Below are positions 5,151 to 13,067 of a stretch of DNA of 28,585 bases, piece after piece (the first letter of the stretch is position 1; every line of letters begins with the position of its first letter). The translations under genes were made by a program, and so were the position numbers. This stretch comes from a virus. The stretch spans positions 1 to 28,585 of IMG/VR virus record IMGVR_UViG_3300034152_000126; one strand, written 5' to 3'. The notes below the pieces were generated by a model that ran no database searches, was not told the DNA's origin, and was given only the letters and a program-made list of their open reading frames with translations.

Positions 5151-6500
5151 ATGGGGAAGAAGTTGAGAGGATCGAAGAGGGGAAGAGGATCGGATCGGGG
5201 GGGGAGTGGTTCGGCTGGGAATATGGGGGAACGGGTGGTGGCGATCGGCTATGATCCATATCCGTTACAGCGTTTGTTTCATGACGGGGTTGACTCACAC
5301 CTCCTGAGTGCGTTCATCGGGGGGATCGGATCGGGGAAGACAACGAGTGGTTGTGCACAGGCCTTGAAGTTCGCATTGGAGCATGAAGAGAGTGTAGGGT
5401 TGATTGCAGCGCCGACCTACCCGATGTTGAGGGATTCGACCCAATATGAGTTCTTCCGAATGTGTCCTCCGGAGTTGATCATGGATTGGAACAAGACGGA
5501 GAACAAGGTGACGTTGGTGAATGATGCTGTGATCCTGTTCAGGTCAACGGAACATCCTGATCGGTTGAGGAACTTGAACTTGTGGTGGTGGTGGATCGAT
5601 GAGGGTGGGTTGGTTGCGAAGATGGGGTTTTTGATTTTGCTTGGAAGGTTGAGGATGGGTGGGAGTTCGAGAAGGGGATGGGTTACGGGTACTCCGAAGG
5701 GGTTGGGTTGGCTGTTCCATGAGTTCGGGAAGGACAACAAGCCGAACCGGTTCATGGTGAATGCCTCATCGAGAGATAACCCTTACCTGCCTGATGATTA
5801 CGTGGACATTCTGGAAGAGACATACGCGGGGGTGTTCAGGGATCAGGAGATTGATGGGAAGTTCGTGCAGTTCGAGGGATTGATCTACGGGATGTTGGAG
5901 CAGTGGGAAGAGAGGTACATTCAGGAGATCGGGAGAGGTGTGTTCGTGGACTTCTTCGGGGGGATTGATTGGGGATGGACGAACCCCGCGGCTTTTGGAG
6001 TTGTGGGGGTGACGCAGGATGGAAGGTGTGCTCATGTGTTCGAGGAAGAGTACCGGAGTCACATGAGCTTGGACGATATCGTGGATCGGGTTCGGGTGAT
6101 GTCGAGGGAGTGGGGGGTTACGAAGTGGTGGTGTGGGCATGAAGAGCCGGGGAACATCGAGAGGTTGGTGAATGAGGGGATCGCGGCGGAGAGGGCGGAT
6201 ACCTCGATCAAGGGTGGGATTAGTGATGTGACGCACATGATCCAGACCGAGATCGAGGATGAGGGAGTGCTGAGGGCAGTGGTTGAAGGGGGAAGGATGG
6301 TCCCGGGGTTGACGTGGAGTCCAGCGTGTCCGCACAGCTTTGCGGATTGCAAGACCTACACCTGGGAGTTGGGGAAGGATGGGGAGAGTACGGGGAAGCC
6401 GGCGAAGGGGCAGAGAGATCATGGTGCGGATTGGATTCGGTATGTGGTGAGAGGGATCAAGTCGCAGGTACATTCAAGACCGAGGGTGGTTGTGCTATGA
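5151..6500 (+). CDS. terL: Terminase large subunit (ATPase-nuclease)
   Basis: A 449-residue packaging motor. Walker A is GGIGSGKTT at residues 57-65; Walker B is WWWWIDE with D150-E151; a GTPKGLGW coupling segment follows. The nuclease domain opens with GGIDWGWTNPAAFG, with the likely metal-binding Asp at 273, and ends near DHGADWIRY. The protein pumps DNA into the prohead and cuts it. The first 24 residues are a low-complexity basic stretch, so ATG 5223 is an alternative start; ATG 5151 has GAGGGGA at good spacing. The four tandem Trp before Walker B are unusual. It overlaps the portal gene by ATGA. Confidence 0.96.
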   Translation: MGKKLRGSKRGRGSDRGGSGSAGNMGERVVAIGYDPYPLQRLFHDGVDSHLLSAFIGGIGSGKTTSGCAQALKFALEHEESVGLIAAPTYPMLRDSTQYEFFRMCPPELIMDWNKTENKVTLVNDAVILFRSTEHPDRLRNLNLWWWWIDEGGLVAKMGFLILLGRLRMGGSSRRGWVTGTPKGLGWLFHEFGKDNKPNRFMVNASSRDNPYLPDDYVDILEETYAGVFRDQEIDGKFVQFEGLIYGMLEQWEERYIQEIGRGVFVDFFGGIDWGWTNPAAFGVVGVTQDGRCAHVFEEEYRSHMSLDDIVDRVRVMSREWGVTKWWCGHEEPGNIERLVNEGIAAERADTSIKGGISDVTHMIQTEIEDEGVLRAVVEGGRMVPGLTWSPACPHSFADCKTYTWELGKDGESTGKPAKGQRDHGADWIRYVVRGIKSQVHSRPRVVVL

Positions 6501-8731
6501 GAATCTATTGGGGACAGCGTGAATTGCTGAGGCTTCCGGATAACAGTGTTCGGGGATGGTTAGGCGAACACCTGCTATCGGTGTTGGGAGCGCGGAAGGT
6601 TCAGTTGGGGGCGTTCTCAGAGATGGAGTTCGACAGTGGTGCCGATCCGATCTTGGATGTGGACGATCTCCACCGGAGATACTTCAGCGAGGTGCAGTGG
6701 GTTTACGCTTGCACCCATGTGATCTCTCAATTCGGATCGAGCATTCCGTTCAGGGTGTATGAGATACCGAAGGGGAAGAGGTTCGATCAGAAGGTTCCGC
6801 TCCCTGAGGATCACCCGGCATGTGTGTTGATGAGAGAGGTGAACCCGGCGCACACGTGGTTCGACCTGTGGGAGAATACATTCGGTGGGTTGGAGTTGAA
6901 TGGCAATGCGTATTGGTTGGTGGTTGAGGGTGAGGGGGGGTTGCCTGTCCAGTTGTGGGTGTTGGATCCAACGAAGATGAAGGTGGTTCCGGGCAGGTCG
7001 CAGTTCATCCAGGGTTACCTGTACCAGCCGGGATCGGGATCGAAGAAGTATGCTCTGCGTCCGGATCAGGTGATCCATTTCAAGACCTTCAATCCGTACG
7101 ATCCGCTTTATGGGCAGAGTACCGTCCGGGCAGCCATGAGAGCAGTGAATGCAGATGTCGGCGCGGCGAAGTACAACGAGGCGTTTATTGCGAATCAGGC
7201 AAGACCCGGGGGGTTCCTCGTGTCGAAGCACACGATGAATGATGATCAGTTGAGACTGTTGAGGAAGGAGTGGGAGAAGGCGCATCGAGGGGTGACGAAC
7301 GCAGGTAAAACAGCCCTGATGTTCGGGGAGATCGACTGGAAGGATATGGGGCTGTCGCAGAAGGACATGGAGTTCCTTGCCCTGAGGAAGATGAATCGGG
7401 AAGAGATACTTGCGGTTTTCAACGTTCCCCCGGTGATGGTGTCCCTGCTTGAGCATGTGAACTATGCCACGGCTGAGACACAGAGAAGGCAGTTCGCCGT
7501 GTACACGATGATGCCGAAGTTGAAGAAGGTGGAAGCGGTGGCGAATCAATTCCTCTTCCGGAGGTTCGGAGAGAACATCGTGGGCCAGTTCGATGTGACC
7601 GAGGTTGAGGCATTCAGGGAGAACGAGAAGGACAAGGCGGCGGTGACAGTACAGTTGGCATCGAAGGGGATTCTCACGATCAACGAGATCAGGCAGAAGT
7701 ATTACGGGGAAGAGAAGGTTGCGTGGGGTGACACCTGGATGGTCCCGATGTCGATGATCACAGCCGAGAGTGCAATGGGTGGTGGAAGCCCTGTCCCGAA
7801 GAAGGATGGAGAGGGTGGAGAGAAGACGAGGGTGGAGTACACGGTGAAGCAGGTGCGCCGGCTGAGGATGTATCACAGGCGGTTGGATGTTACGGAGAGA
7901 AGGGTTCGGGGGTTGCTGTTCGAGATGTTGGAAGAGCAGAAGAAGGGGATGATCAAGAGGTTGAAGGCGCGGGGTGATGGTGGAGAGGTGAGGGGTGTGG
8001 ATGACTTCATCGATCCGAGTGAGATGGAAGAGTTGGCAAGGGAAGCCTCACGTGCGAGCCTCGTGGTTGCAGTGAAGGAAGGGATCAAGCATGGGAAGGA
8101 ATCGGTGCCGATAGACATCCAGTTCGGGATCGACAATCCGAAGGTTCAGAACTTCATGCAGACTCAATCGATGCAGATGGTGACTAACCTGAACGGGACA
8201 ACCTTGAAGATGGTGGATGAGGCCACTTTCAAGGCGTTGCAGGAAGCCACGTCCGCAGGGTTGAGTGAAGGTGCGAAACTAAGGGAGATCGAGAAGGCCA
8301 TTGATCAAGTGTTCCTTCATCGAAGACACAACGTGAAGACGATTGCCCGGACAGAGGTGGTTCAGGCAGTTCAACACACGCAGATGGATGTGTGGGAAGA
8401 GAGTGGTGTGGTGGAGATGAAGGAGTGGTTGGCATCGATGGATGATGACACGAGACAGGAACATGGTGAGTTGCATGAGAGGCAGGTTCCGTTGAGTGAT
8501 CCCTTCCCGATCCTTCACATAATGTACCCCGGAGATCAGAGTGGAGACCCGGGGGATACGATAAACTGTCGGTGTGACATGATTGCGGTTGTGTCACAGA
8601 AGGCCATTCTGGAACGGGTGACAACGAAGTGGGAGAGGGAGTTCTACCCGTCCGGTGGGAAGGGGACAGAATCATGGCAGAGAAAACAGGAAGCCCTCAA
8701 GGCACTCGAACGAATGACGATGGAGCAGTGA
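6497..8731 (+). CDS. Portal protein fused to a MuF-like minor head domain
   Basis: A 744-residue protein, about 300 residues longer than a typical HK97-type portal. Residues 1-420 are portal-like: WVYACTHVISQFGSSIPFRVYE, GNAYWLV, QVIHFKTFNPYDPLYGQS, then NVPPVMV and YATAETQRRQF. A Gly/Lys-rich linker near 426-445 leads to helices and a MuF-like domain with TIARTEVVQAVQ at about 614 and an ending PGDQSGDPGDTINCRC near 690. The portal forms the dodecameric DNA gate; MuF-type proteins are minor head components injected or held inside the capsid. ATG 6497 overlaps the terL stop; the open frame upstream to 6314 is antiphase with terL. Confidence 0.92.
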   Translation: MRIYWGQRELLRLPDNSVRGWLGEHLLSVLGARKVQLGAFSEMEFDSGADPILDVDDLHRRYFSEVQWVYACTHVISQFGSSIPFRVYEIPKGKRFDQKVPLPEDHPACVLMREVNPAHTWFDLWENTFGGLELNGNAYWLVVEGEGGLPVQLWVLDPTKMKVVPGRSQFIQGYLYQPGSGSKKYALRPDQVIHFKTFNPYDPLYGQSTVRAAMRAVNADVGAAKYNEAFIANQARPGGFLVSKHTMNDDQLRLLRKEWEKAHRGVTNAGKTALMFGEIDWKDMGLSQKDMEFLALRKMNREEILAVFNVPPVMVSLLEHVNYATAETQRRQFAVYTMMPKLKKVEAVANQFLFRRFGENIVGQFDVTEVEAFRENEKDKAAVTVQLASKGILTINEIRQKYYGEEKVAWGDTWMVPMSMITAESAMGGGSPVPKKDGEGGEKTRVEYTVKQVRRLRMYHRRLDVTERRVRGLLFEMLEEQKKGMIKRLKARGDGGEVRGVDDFIDPSEMEELAREASRASLVVAVKEGIKHGKESVPIDIQFGIDNPKVQNFMQTQSMQMVTNLNGTTLKMVDEATFKALQEATSAGLSEGAKLREIEKAIDQVFLHRRHNVKTIARTEVVQAVQHTQMDVWEESGVVEMKEWLASMDDDTRQEHGELHERQVPLSDPFPILHIMYPGDQSGDPGDTINCRCDMIAVVSQKAILERVTTKWEREFYPSGGKGTESWQRKQEALKALERMTMEQ

Positions 8732-9960
8732 AGGATCGGGTCCTGAAGTTCATGGCGTGTCGAGAAGCGGAAGGGAAGTATAAGCCCGACCTCGAGAATT
8801 ACAGGTTGTGGTTCAAGGCGAGTACCAATGCGTTGTGTGATGACGGGATCATGATCGAACCCACCGCATGGAAGAAACACATGCCGACGTACATGGAGAA
8901 CCCGGTGTTCCTCGATGCTCACAATTACAGTTCGGTGTTCAAGAGCCTCGGACATGCCGTGGATTGGGAGATCGTGGAAGATGGGTTGATGGTGCAGTAC
9001 GAGTTTGCGGTTGGAAGGAACCCGTGGGCGATCTTCGCATGGGATATGTACATGGCGAAAGACCTCTCCGCGGTGAGTGTTGGGTGGAAAACCTTGAAGT
9101 ATGAGAGGGTTGAGCCCGAGGAAGAGAAGAAGGGGTTCCTGAGAGTGCTTGAGGCAAGGTTGCTTGAGACATCGGCTGTTCCGGTACCGATGGACAGTGG
9201 TGCATTGGTGGAGAGGATGATGGAGTTCAGCCTGAGCGATCCGCAGGGAGTGTTGGTTCGGGCAATGAGAGAGTTCGTTTACCTGGAAGAGGCCTCGATG
9301 CGGCCGGGGTGGGAAGACACCAACGAGGATGATGCGAAGAAGGGGCAGATCAGGTATCAGATCAAGCCACCGGAAGCGTTCAACGAGAAGACCTTTGTGA
9401 TCCTGACCTTCGATGTGAAGGGGAAGAAGGATGTGCAGATCGTGAGGGGGAAGTACCCGGGGAAGAAGGACGATGGGAAGCTTCACGCACAGTCGATCCA
9501 TTTCAACAAGAAGGATGGTTGGGGGATGGCTGGTGCGAAGAAGTGGTGGAACGATCACAAAGAGGAACTTGCGAAGGGGTTGAAGATCGAGGGCACCGAT
9601 GTGAGGTTCCCGATTGAGGGGCTTGATGAAGTGTTGGGGATCGAGAGGGAGTTGGGGTTGGACTGGACGGAGAAGACCGCAGGTGCAGCCCCTGAGGAAC
9701 AGGAAGATCGGTTGGGGAAGGTGATCTCAGCGAAGAACATGAAGATCGTGGATGCAGCGATCAACGCTTGCAGGGTTACAGTTCGGGCCTTGAATGCGTT
9801 GAAGTCGGCAGGATCTACGTCCGAGGGTGAGAAGGGTGATGAGGATGGGGAGTGGGGTGAGGTGGATGAGCAGTTGAGGGACTTGGTTGCTCTCACAGAG
9901 GGCTTGAGTGATAGAGAGTTGGATGAGGGGATCAGGGAGTTGATACCGAGAGAGGATTAG
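8674..9960 (+). CDS. Prohead maturation protease with extra C-terminal domains
   Basis: A 428-residue protein. The N-terminal 185 residues fit the S78-type prohead protease: DAHNYSSV with the candidate catalytic His, SLGHAVDWEI, DLSAVSVGW with the candidate Ser, and the closing LLETSAVPVPMDSGAL. Such proteases are about 200 residues; here a second domain follows at about 222-300 (IRYQIKPPEAF, IVRGKYPGKK, WGMAGAKKWWNDHKEEL), then an acidic helical tail that may act as scaffold. It cleaves capsid and internal proteins during head maturation. ATG 8674, with AAGGGGA upstream, is preferred to 8629; the start overlaps the portal gene. Confidence 0.85.
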   Translation: MAEKTGSPQGTRTNDDGAVKDRVLKFMACREAEGKYKPDLENYRLWFKASTNALCDDGIMIEPTAWKKHMPTYMENPVFLDAHNYSSVFKSLGHAVDWEIVEDGLMVQYEFAVGRNPWAIFAWDMYMAKDLSAVSVGWKTLKYERVEPEEEKKGFLRVLEARLLETSAVPVPMDSGALVERMMEFSLSDPQGVLVRAMREFVYLEEASMRPGWEDTNEDDAKKGQIRYQIKPPEAFNEKTFVILTFDVKGKKDVQIVRGKYPGKKDDGKLHAQSIHFNKKDGWGMAGAKKWWNDHKEELAKGLKIEGTDVRFPIEGLDEVLGIERELGLDWTEKTAGAAPEEQEDRLGKVISAKNMKIVDAAINACRVTVRALNALKSAGSTSEGEKGDEDGEWGEVDEQLRDLVALTEGLSDRELDEGIRELIPRED

Positions 9961-9963
9961 GCT

Positions 9964-9984
9964 GAACCCCGGAGTGTGGGGTTC
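9964..9984 (+). terminator. GAACCCC/GGGGTTC stem-loop between protease and capsid genes
   Basis: Seven perfect base pairs around the 7-base loop GGAGTGT, starting four bases after the protease stop and ending about six bases before the AAGGAGGAG site of the capsid gene. No T-run follows. It may stabilise or process the abundant capsid mRNA rather than terminate. Confidence 0.45.
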
Positions 9985-10002
9985 GAGAAGGAGGAGAAGA
10001 TC

Positions 10003-11490
10003 ATGGCTGATACACGCGAGATGCTTGATGATGTCAAGCGTGAGCAGAAGGAGATGAAACAGGCTGTGGTCGCCTTGAAGGACATGGCGAAGGAGAGCAA
10101 GGGTGATCTCTCGAAGGTGAGGGAGAAGGTGGATGCTGTCCAGGCTGATCTCGCCAAGTTCAGGGTGAACTCGCAGTTGCCCCCGGCAATGCTGAGGGTG
10201 GATGACGAAGAGTGGAACGATGTGGATTCCATTCTGGATGATCAGTTCGATCCGGTGAAGAGGTGCATGAGTTCCACGCGGTGGATGAAGAGGATGGAGA
10301 AGGGCACGGAGCGTCCCGAGGATGAGTTGATGGAGATGTACCAGAAGGCGCATACCGCCCTCCTCATCTGCGGGATGATCGCAAGATCGAAGGACAAGGG
10401 AGCCTTCACGGGATGGAACAAGGAGTGGTTGGACAAGGCAACACCCCGGACATCGAAGAGGTATTGGCATTTTGTCGAGCAGGTGAGAAGGCACATCCTG
10501 AGAGCCGATGAGGTGATGGACGCGGGTGGGGATGTGTCGAGTTGGGTTCCCACGCAGTACGCGGGAAGGATGTATGAGAAGGTGAGGATTGCCCTCAAGG
10601 TCGCCAACCTGTTCGAGGCAATCACGATGCCGACTCCGACGTACACCCTGCCGCTTGAGGGAACCGACCTTGTGGCATACCTGGGTGGTGAGCTGGCCGA
10701 TGATCCGGGGGATGGATCACAGAGCTGGACGATCTCGAAGTCCACGGTGGCGAACAAGTCCCTCACCGCCAAGAAGAGTGTGTGTCGGACGGTGGTCGCA
10801 GATGAGGCAACCGAGGACACGATCATCCCCGTGATCCCGTATGTGGAGAGGTTGCAGACACTCGCCCATGCTGTCGCCCTTGAGAATGTCCTGATCAACG
10901 GACAGGCCACGACTGCGATGGATTTGGAGATCGGTGGTGGTGCGATCGCAGCGAATGATTACCGGAAGGCTATGGATGGGTTGAGGTATATCGCCAAAGA
11001 GGTGAAGACCGCAGCCACGCTCGACATGGGAACCTTCTCGGAGACAACGCTTCGATCCCTGCTCGCCCTGATGGGCATCTACGCGGGGGACATCGGCAAG
11101 TTGGTGTTCGTCACATCTCTCGCAGGGTTCTTCAAGTTCCTCGAGCTTGCCAACATATGGACGTTGGATAAGTACGGTCCGAACGCGGTGATCCTGAAGG
11201 GAGAGCTTGGGAAGTGGATGAACATCCCCATCGTGGTAAGCGAGTACTTCCCTGCCAATCTCAACGCATCGGGTGTCTACGATGATGTGACAACCACGAA
11301 GACCGGGCTCCTGTGCGCCAGGAAGGATTGCTTCGTGAGAGGGATCAGACACGGGTTCGAGTTGAAGATTCTGCAGGAAGTCTATGCGGCCAGTGGTGGG
11401 ATCGGGATCGTGAGTTACCAGAGGAATGCGTTCATCGATCTCTGGGGTGCTGGTGACAACGATGTGGTGTACGGGTACAACATAGGGTGA
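10003..11490 (+). CDS. Major capsid protein, HK97 fold
   Basis: A 495-residue protein. Residues 1-60 form a charged coiled coil (EMLDDVKREQKEMKQAVVALKD), like the delta domain removed by the maturation protease, or one half of a scaffold. The core from about 175 onward has HK97-like segments: SSWVPTQYAGRMYEKVR, ANLFEAITMPTPTYTLPLEG, then LTAKKSVCRTVVADEATED, ALENVLINGQ and a C-terminal GFELKILQEVYAASGGIGI followed by RNAFIDLW. It follows the protease, as expected. AAGGAGGAG precedes ATG 10003. It forms the icosahedral shell. Confidence 0.93.
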   Translation: MADTREMLDDVKREQKEMKQAVVALKDMAKESKGDLSKVREKVDAVQADLAKFRVNSQLPPAMLRVDDEEWNDVDSILDDQFDPVKRCMSSTRWMKRMEKGTERPEDELMEMYQKAHTALLICGMIARSKDKGAFTGWNKEWLDKATPRTSKRYWHFVEQVRRHILRADEVMDAGGDVSSWVPTQYAGRMYEKVRIALKVANLFEAITMPTPTYTLPLEGTDLVAYLGGELADDPGDGSQSWTISKSTVANKSLTAKKSVCRTVVADEATEDTIIPVIPYVERLQTLAHAVALENVLINGQATTAMDLEIGGGAIAANDYRKAMDGLRYIAKEVKTAATLDMGTFSETTLRSLLALMGIYAGDIGKLVFVTSLAGFFKFLELANIWTLDKYGPNAVILKGELGKWMNIPIVVSEYFPANLNASGVYDDVTTTKTGLLCARKDCFVRGIRHGFELKILQEVYAASGGIGIVSYQRNAFIDLWGAGDNDVVYGYNIG

Positions 11491-11519
11491 TCCTGTGCAG
11501 CCCCGGCCTCAGGAAGGGG

Positions 11520-11542
11520 GGGGAGAGCCGTCCACTCTCCCC
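11520..11542 (+). terminator. GGGGAGAG/CTCTCCCC stem-loop after the capsid gene
   Basis: Eight perfect pairs around loop CCGTCCA, 30 bases after the capsid stop, without a T-run. The arm sequence recurs in stem-loops at 25790 and 27185. A role as partial terminator or mRNA 3' end of the capsid message is plausible. Confidence 0.5.
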
Positions 11543-11609
11543 TCCACCTGGGGGGATCGGGATGGGAGAAGGGAGTGGAGAGAAGAGGCATTAGCAAAGG
11601 GGGTTCGAG

Positions 11610-11870
11610 ATGCCGAAGGACGGAGAGAAGAAGAAGAAGGGGTTCATGAAGTTCGAGCTGTTGAAGGGGAAGAAGGGTCACCTTGGGTTGACGAGCTACA
11701 ACGATGGGGTGTTCATGTTCCTTCCTGATCAGGTGAAGGAGATCGGTGTGGAGATCACCCCGGAGAAGGCGAAGGAGTTGAAGGCAGCGTACCCGAAGCA
11801 GTTCAAGTACGTCGACTCCAAGGGGAAGAAGGCAGAGGGAGAGGATGAAGAAGATCAGGGTGGGGGGTGA
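11610..11870 (+). CDS. Small charged head-region protein, unknown
   Basis: An 86-residue protein very rich in Lys and Glu: KDGEKKKKGFMKFELLKGKK at the N-terminus, DQVKEIGVEITPEKAKEL in the middle and an acidic Gly-ended tail. CAAAGGGGG precedes the ATG. It lies between the capsid and head-tail connector genes, a slot often held by capsid decoration or head-completion proteins, but no fold is recognisable. Confidence 0.65.
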   Translation: MPKDGEKKKKGFMKFELLKGKKGHLGLTSYNDGVFMFLPDQVKEIGVEITPEKAKELKAAYPKQFKYVDSKGKKAEGEDEEDQGGG

Positions 11871-11871
11871 T

Positions 11872-11943
11872 GTGATAAGATCAGAAGACATGCCTCAGTT
11901 TGATCGCATGATGCGCAGACCGCCGATGAAGAGGGTGAGATGA
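11872..11943 (+). CDS. Possible 23-residue ORF
   Basis: GTG 11872 opens 23 codons with an Arg/Met-rich product (FDRMMRRPPMKRVR) filling the gap between its neighbours. There is no independent support beyond position and a nearby G-rich site; it may be leader sequence. Confidence 0.2.
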   Translation: MIRSEDMPQFDRMMRRPPMKRVR

Positions 11944-11944
11944 C

Positions 11945-12553
11945 ATGGCCGTAACCCTGCACGCTTATGCATTCGTGACAGAGGATGAGGTGAAGGAGTG
12001 GATCGGGGGGAAGATCACAGAGGTCGCAGACTATGATGATTGGGTTCGCACCCTGATCAATCGGGTCACCGATTACATGGAGAACAGCCTGTGTTATCGC
12101 CGCATCCTGGTTCGGAGTACCGCCGAGGAAGAGGTGAGGGATGGGGATGGATCACAGGAGATGAGGCTGTGGCATCCTCCGATCAACGACCTGTCCCTGA
12201 TCGAGATCAAGTACGAGTCGGACATAGATGCCACGGCGATTGCTGATGAGGAACAGGTGAGGATGGATGCAGCGATCGCTGAGGTGAGGTTGATGCAACG
12301 CATCTTCACGAGAGGGTATCGGAACATCACGTTCACCTACAAGGGTGGGTTCGCCGCAGGGGAGATCAAGGATCACTGGAAGCAGGCGTGTGTGATGATC
12401 GTGAAGAGGTTGTACAAGATGCAGTCGAGATCGAATGAGACACTTGCATCGATCTCTCGAAGTGGTGAGACGATGAACTTCCTGATTGAGAAGGTGATCG
12501 ATCAGGACATCATGCGGTTGGTGTCGGACTTGATCAGGCCACGGGTGGGTTAA
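11945..12553 (+). CDS. Head-tail connector (adaptor) protein
   Basis: A 202-residue protein. The opening FVTEDEVKEWIG, the helical WVRTLINRVTDYMENSLCYR, a beta stretch MRLWHPPINDLSLIEIKY, then YRNITFTYKGGFA and HWKQACVMIVKRLYKM are the sequence order of HK97 gp6-like adaptors, which dock under the portal as a ring. Length and position just after the capsid gene match. GAGGGTGA lies upstream of the ATG. It is separated by one base from the next gene. Confidence 0.78.
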   Translation: MAVTLHAYAFVTEDEVKEWIGGKITEVADYDDWVRTLINRVTDYMENSLCYRRILVRSTAEEEVRDGDGSQEMRLWHPPINDLSLIEIKYESDIDATAIADEEQVRMDAAIAEVRLMQRIFTRGYRNITFTYKGGFAAGEIKDHWKQACVMIVKRLYKMQSRSNETLASISRSGETMNFLIEKVIDQDIMRLVSDLIRPRVG

Positions 12554-12554
12554 C

Positions 12555-13067
12555 ATGATCGATGTGACGTGGGAAGGCCTCCCGGAGTTACAGGGGAAGA
12601 TGAAGAAGGCCAGACAGTTCATCGACCCGGGGAAGATCATGCTCCGGGAGTGCATCATGTTCACCGGACACGTGAAGAAGGAACATTTCGGAAGGGTGAG
12701 CAAGGGTACAGCCCCGGTTCCGGGGAAGCTCACGATGAGAAGTGGAAGTGCGGGGTTGGGTGGATCGATCAAACATGAGGTGTTGCACAAGGGTGGATCG
12801 GTGGATGGAGTGGTTGGTGTGCCGAAACAGAGTACCGCAGCGAAGTACGCGGAGATGCATGAGAGGCCAGCGAGCACGATGATACTTCCGAAGAAGGCGA
12901 AGGTGTTGAGGATAACACTGTGGAGTGGTGAGGTGATATTCCGACCCTTCGCCATCGTGCCCGGGAGACCGTATTTCGCTCCGAGCAAAAGGGAGTTCGG
13001 CCCGATCATGACGAAGGATTGGAACAATCAAGTCCACCTGGGGCTGAGGAAGGCAGGGTTGCTGTGA
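12555..13067 (+). CDS. HK97 gp10-like neck/tail-completion protein
   Basis: A 170-residue protein. It has an N-terminal helix region ELQGKMKKARQFIDPGKIMLRE, a HVKKEHF segment, then TMRSGSAGLGGSI, a beta stretch with KYAEMHERPAS, and PGRPYFAPSKREF near the C-terminus. This order (helix, L..S, Y....E.G, RP...P) is typical of the gp10-like family that joins head and tail. Its stop overlaps the next GTG start (GTGA). Confidence 0.75.
   Translation: MIDVTWEGLPELQGKMKKARQFIDPGKIMLRECIMFTGHVKKEHFGRVSKGTAPVPGKLTMRSGSAGLGGSIKHEVLHKGGSVDGVVGVPKQSTAAKYAEMHERPASTMILPKKAKVLRITLWSGEVIFRPFAIVPGRPYFAPSKREFGPIMTKDWNNQVHLGLRKAGLL

Noticed and set aside
6314-6496. Upstream extension of the portal frame
   Set aside because: It lies wholly inside terL in another frame; ATG 6497 overlaps the terL stop and gives a normal portal N-terminus.
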